Positions 62,802 to 64,000 of a DNA stretch of 64,000 nt are shown one piece after another (within the stretch, counting starts at the first letter, position 1; the number at the start of each line of letters is the position of its first letter). Origin of the DNA: Butyrivibrio sp. GTDB lineage: Bacteria > Bacillota > Clostridia > Lachnospirales > Lachnospiraceae. The notes under the pieces are model-generated. The model had not been told where the DNA came from and made no database searches. It worked only from the letters and a program-made list of their open reading frames with translations. The stretch covers positions 1 through 64,000 of the forward strand of contig JAFUYO010000016.1 of assembly GCA_017470505.1 (NCBI GenBank), in the 5' to 3' direction. Position numbers and translations under genes: made by a program.

Positions 62802-62956
62802 AGGAACTGTAGCAGAAATAACTGAACATTTTACACAGAATGGTTTTTCAAAGGCAAGGAAGAAAACTCAGACAATGCGGGCATTGTTTAGGCTCTTGAC
62901 GCAGCATTTGGGAAATCAGGCAAGTAAAATGTTCAAGTTATTTCGCTACAGTTCCT
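62802..62956. repeat. MITE-like dispersed element, copy 2 (complete)
   Basis: 155 bp with imperfect terminal inverted repeats of about 32 bp: aggaactgtagcagaaataac at the left and gttatttcgctacagttcct at the right. Between them is a hairpin acaatgc/gcattgt. No transposase is encoded. No clear target duplication was seen. Copy 1 is at the window start. It is inserted in the 3' region of rplA, between the stop and its terminator. Confidence 0.88.
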
Positions 62957-62971
62957 AAGCATTATATTAAG

Positions 62972-62998
62972 CGGATCGCCAAAAAGCGGTCCGTTTTT
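62972..62998 (+). terminator. intrinsic terminator downstream of rplA
   Basis: Stem cggatcgc / gcggtccg (one G-T pair) with a 6-nt loop and T5. Confidence 0.8.
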
Positions 62999-63024
62999 GC
63001 ATATATACATCTTGTTATAAAAGG

Positions 63025-63054
63025 CTGACAAGATACTAGATATTGTGCTATATT
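63025..63054 (+). promoter_or_regulatory. extended -10 promoter directly before the CapA-like gene
   Basis: CTGACA (63025-63030), an 18-bp spacer and TGcTATATT with the hexamer at 63049-63054. The hexamer ends 6 nt before ATG 63061, and no ribosome site is present. Confidence 0.65.
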
Positions 63055-63060
63055 ATTGAT

Positions 63061-64000
63061 ATGGGAAACAGAGATTATTATGATCAGGACAGCCGGACTG
63101 ACAGGGTCAGCATAAAGAGTATCTTTGGAAAGCCGCAGGTAGTGGCTTTTTTGATGACTTTTACTCTTGTTCTGGCGGTAGGCGTTCCGGCCCTTTTTAT
63201 CTTTAAGAGCATCGCGGACAGGCCGCTGAAGGAGCCGGAAGCTTTTTTTGCGAGCAGGTTTGAGGTAATCCCGGAGGCGAACGTGGCAGAAAACGCCGCG
63301 GTAACCGATGAGGAGTCTGCACACAGAGCCGCAGTTACCTACGAAGGCGACGAGGATTACACCCATGTGGTCGGAGTCTCTGACGAAGAGGTAGTGACAT
63401 TAGGATTTGCAGGCGACATACTGTTTGACACGAACTACGCCGTAGGCGACGCCTTCTTAAAGGCGGGGAATACCGCAGAGGGCGTCATCGGGCAGAGCCT
63501 TCTTGAGAAGATGCGCGGAGTCGACATCATGATGGTCAACAATGAGTTTCCGTACTCTGACGGGGGAACTCCCCTGGAGGGCAAGACCTACACCTTCAGG
63601 GCGCGCCCTGAGAGCGCATCCATACTGGGCACAATGGGCGTCGATATCGTGGGACTTGCCAACAATCACGCCTACGACTACGGGCAGCAGGCATTTCTTG
63701 ATACCATGACGGCACTTGACAATGCAGGTGTCGCCTATGCCGGAGGCGGCAGGAACATAGACCAGGCGTCACACCCTGTCTACTATCTGACCAGCAACGG
63801 GATGAAGATAGCGATCATCTGCGCTACGCAGATCGAGAGGCTTGGAAATCCGGACACAAAGGGCGCAACAGAAGACAGCCCGGGAGTGTTCAGGTGCCTC
63901 GACGATGCGCTGCTTCTTGAGAAGGTCAGGGAGGCGAGAGAGAAGAATGCCTACGTGGTTGTCTTTATCCACTGGGGAACCGAGAGCACCAGGGAGATAG
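63061..64000 (+). CDS. CapA family (PGA_cap) protein, partial
   Basis: At least 313 residues; the gene runs past the window end. A basic N-terminus with one membrane segment (about 29-50, VVAFLMTFTLVLAVGVPALFIF) places the rest outside. The metallophosphoesterase-like CapA domain shows GFAGDILFDTNY (near 119), MMVNNEFPYSD, and GLANNHAYDYG (near 200). CapA proteins act in poly-gamma-glutamate or other capsule export; many are of unknown substrate. It follows the rplA terminator and is not expected in the ribosomal operon. Confidence 0.88.
   Translation, partial: MGNRDYYDQDSRTDRVSIKSIFGKPQVVAFLMTFTLVLAVGVPALFIFKSIADRPLKEPEAFFASRFEVIPEANVAENAAVTDEESAHRAAVTYEGDEDYTHVVGVSDEEVVTLGFAGDILFDTNYAVGDAFLKAGNTAEGVIGQSLLEKMRGVDIMMVNNEFPYSDGGTPLEGKTYTFRARPESASILGTMGVDIVGLANNHAYDYGQQAFLDTMTALDNAGVAYAGGGRNIDQASHPVYYLTSNGMKIAIICATQIERLGNPDTKGATEDSPGVFRCLDDALLLEKVREAREKNAYVVVFIHWGTESTREI

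Overview
The window looks like a chromosomal segment of a Gram-positive, anaerobic, probably motile Clostridia member, most likely family Lachnospiraceae (Butyrivibrio/Roseburia-like; genus not resolvable by eye). Reasons: moderate GC, purine-rich Shine-Dalgarno sites before most starts, a GlnRS of the clostridial type, a ThrRS without TGS domain, cellobiose phosphorylase, a DUF2225 protein, an L33 of the zinc-binding type, and a FliD-like flagellar protein. No tRNA, rRNA, CRISPR array, prophage or transposase was found.

Layout. 1-8.4 kb: class A PBP (minus), YigZ, TypA/BipA (minus), then dapA-dapB and a eukaryotic-type hisA. 8.4-13 kb: cold-shock protein, a TrpR-like YerC regulator, a bactofilin paired with a LytM-like membrane protein that has lost its metal ligands, and a GDP-mannose precursor pair (manC-manA). 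13-13.9 kb: a gene-free block made of a 73-bp tandem repeat, a terminator and structured repeats. 13.9-21.3 kb: cellobiose phosphorylase, divergent LacI regulator, and a sugar ABC importer without its ATPase. 21.4-25.7 kb: a secreted protein, a large nested inverted repeat, then ACT regulator-hom-lysC. 25.7-34 kb: membrane proteins, guaB, a GAF/PAS/GGDEF/EAL c-di-GMP enzyme, glnS and a DUF2225 protein. 34-40 kb: acidic membrane protein, tetR-pfkB-like pair, malQ, mscS-queT, tdk. 40-47.4 kb: a calcium-loop protein, hisC behind a multi-branched structure, a COG2426 membrane protein, methyltransferase, polytopic membrane protein, dapF, SEC-C protein. 47.4-60.3 kb: thrS, then a surface-glycan neighbourhood (GT-C-like membrane proteins, GT2 enzymes, UDP-galactopyranose mutase) with a FliD-like gene. 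60.4-64 kb: rpmG-secE-nusG, rplK-rplA and a CapA-like gene cut by the window end.

How the genes work together: dapA, dapB, dapF, lysC, hom and the ACT protein cover much of the aspartate/diaminopimelate pathway that feeds lysine, threonine and peptidoglycan. cbp, the LacI protein, the importer and malQ suggest oligosaccharide uptake and phosphorolysis. manC/manA, glf and the GT genes point to an exported mannose- and galactofuranose-containing surface polymer.

The least ordinary content is in the non-coding DNA. It includes a MITE-like element seen as two long copies 97% alike plus two end-only derivatives that overlap stop codons; a triplicated 38-bp tail of the PBP gene; 73-bp tandem repeats; a 181-bp nested hairpin; a three-armed cruciform before hisC; and two small dispersed structured repeats. 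Three genes carry an extended -10 promoter exactly 6 nt before ATG with no ribosome-binding site, which suggests leaderless mRNAs.
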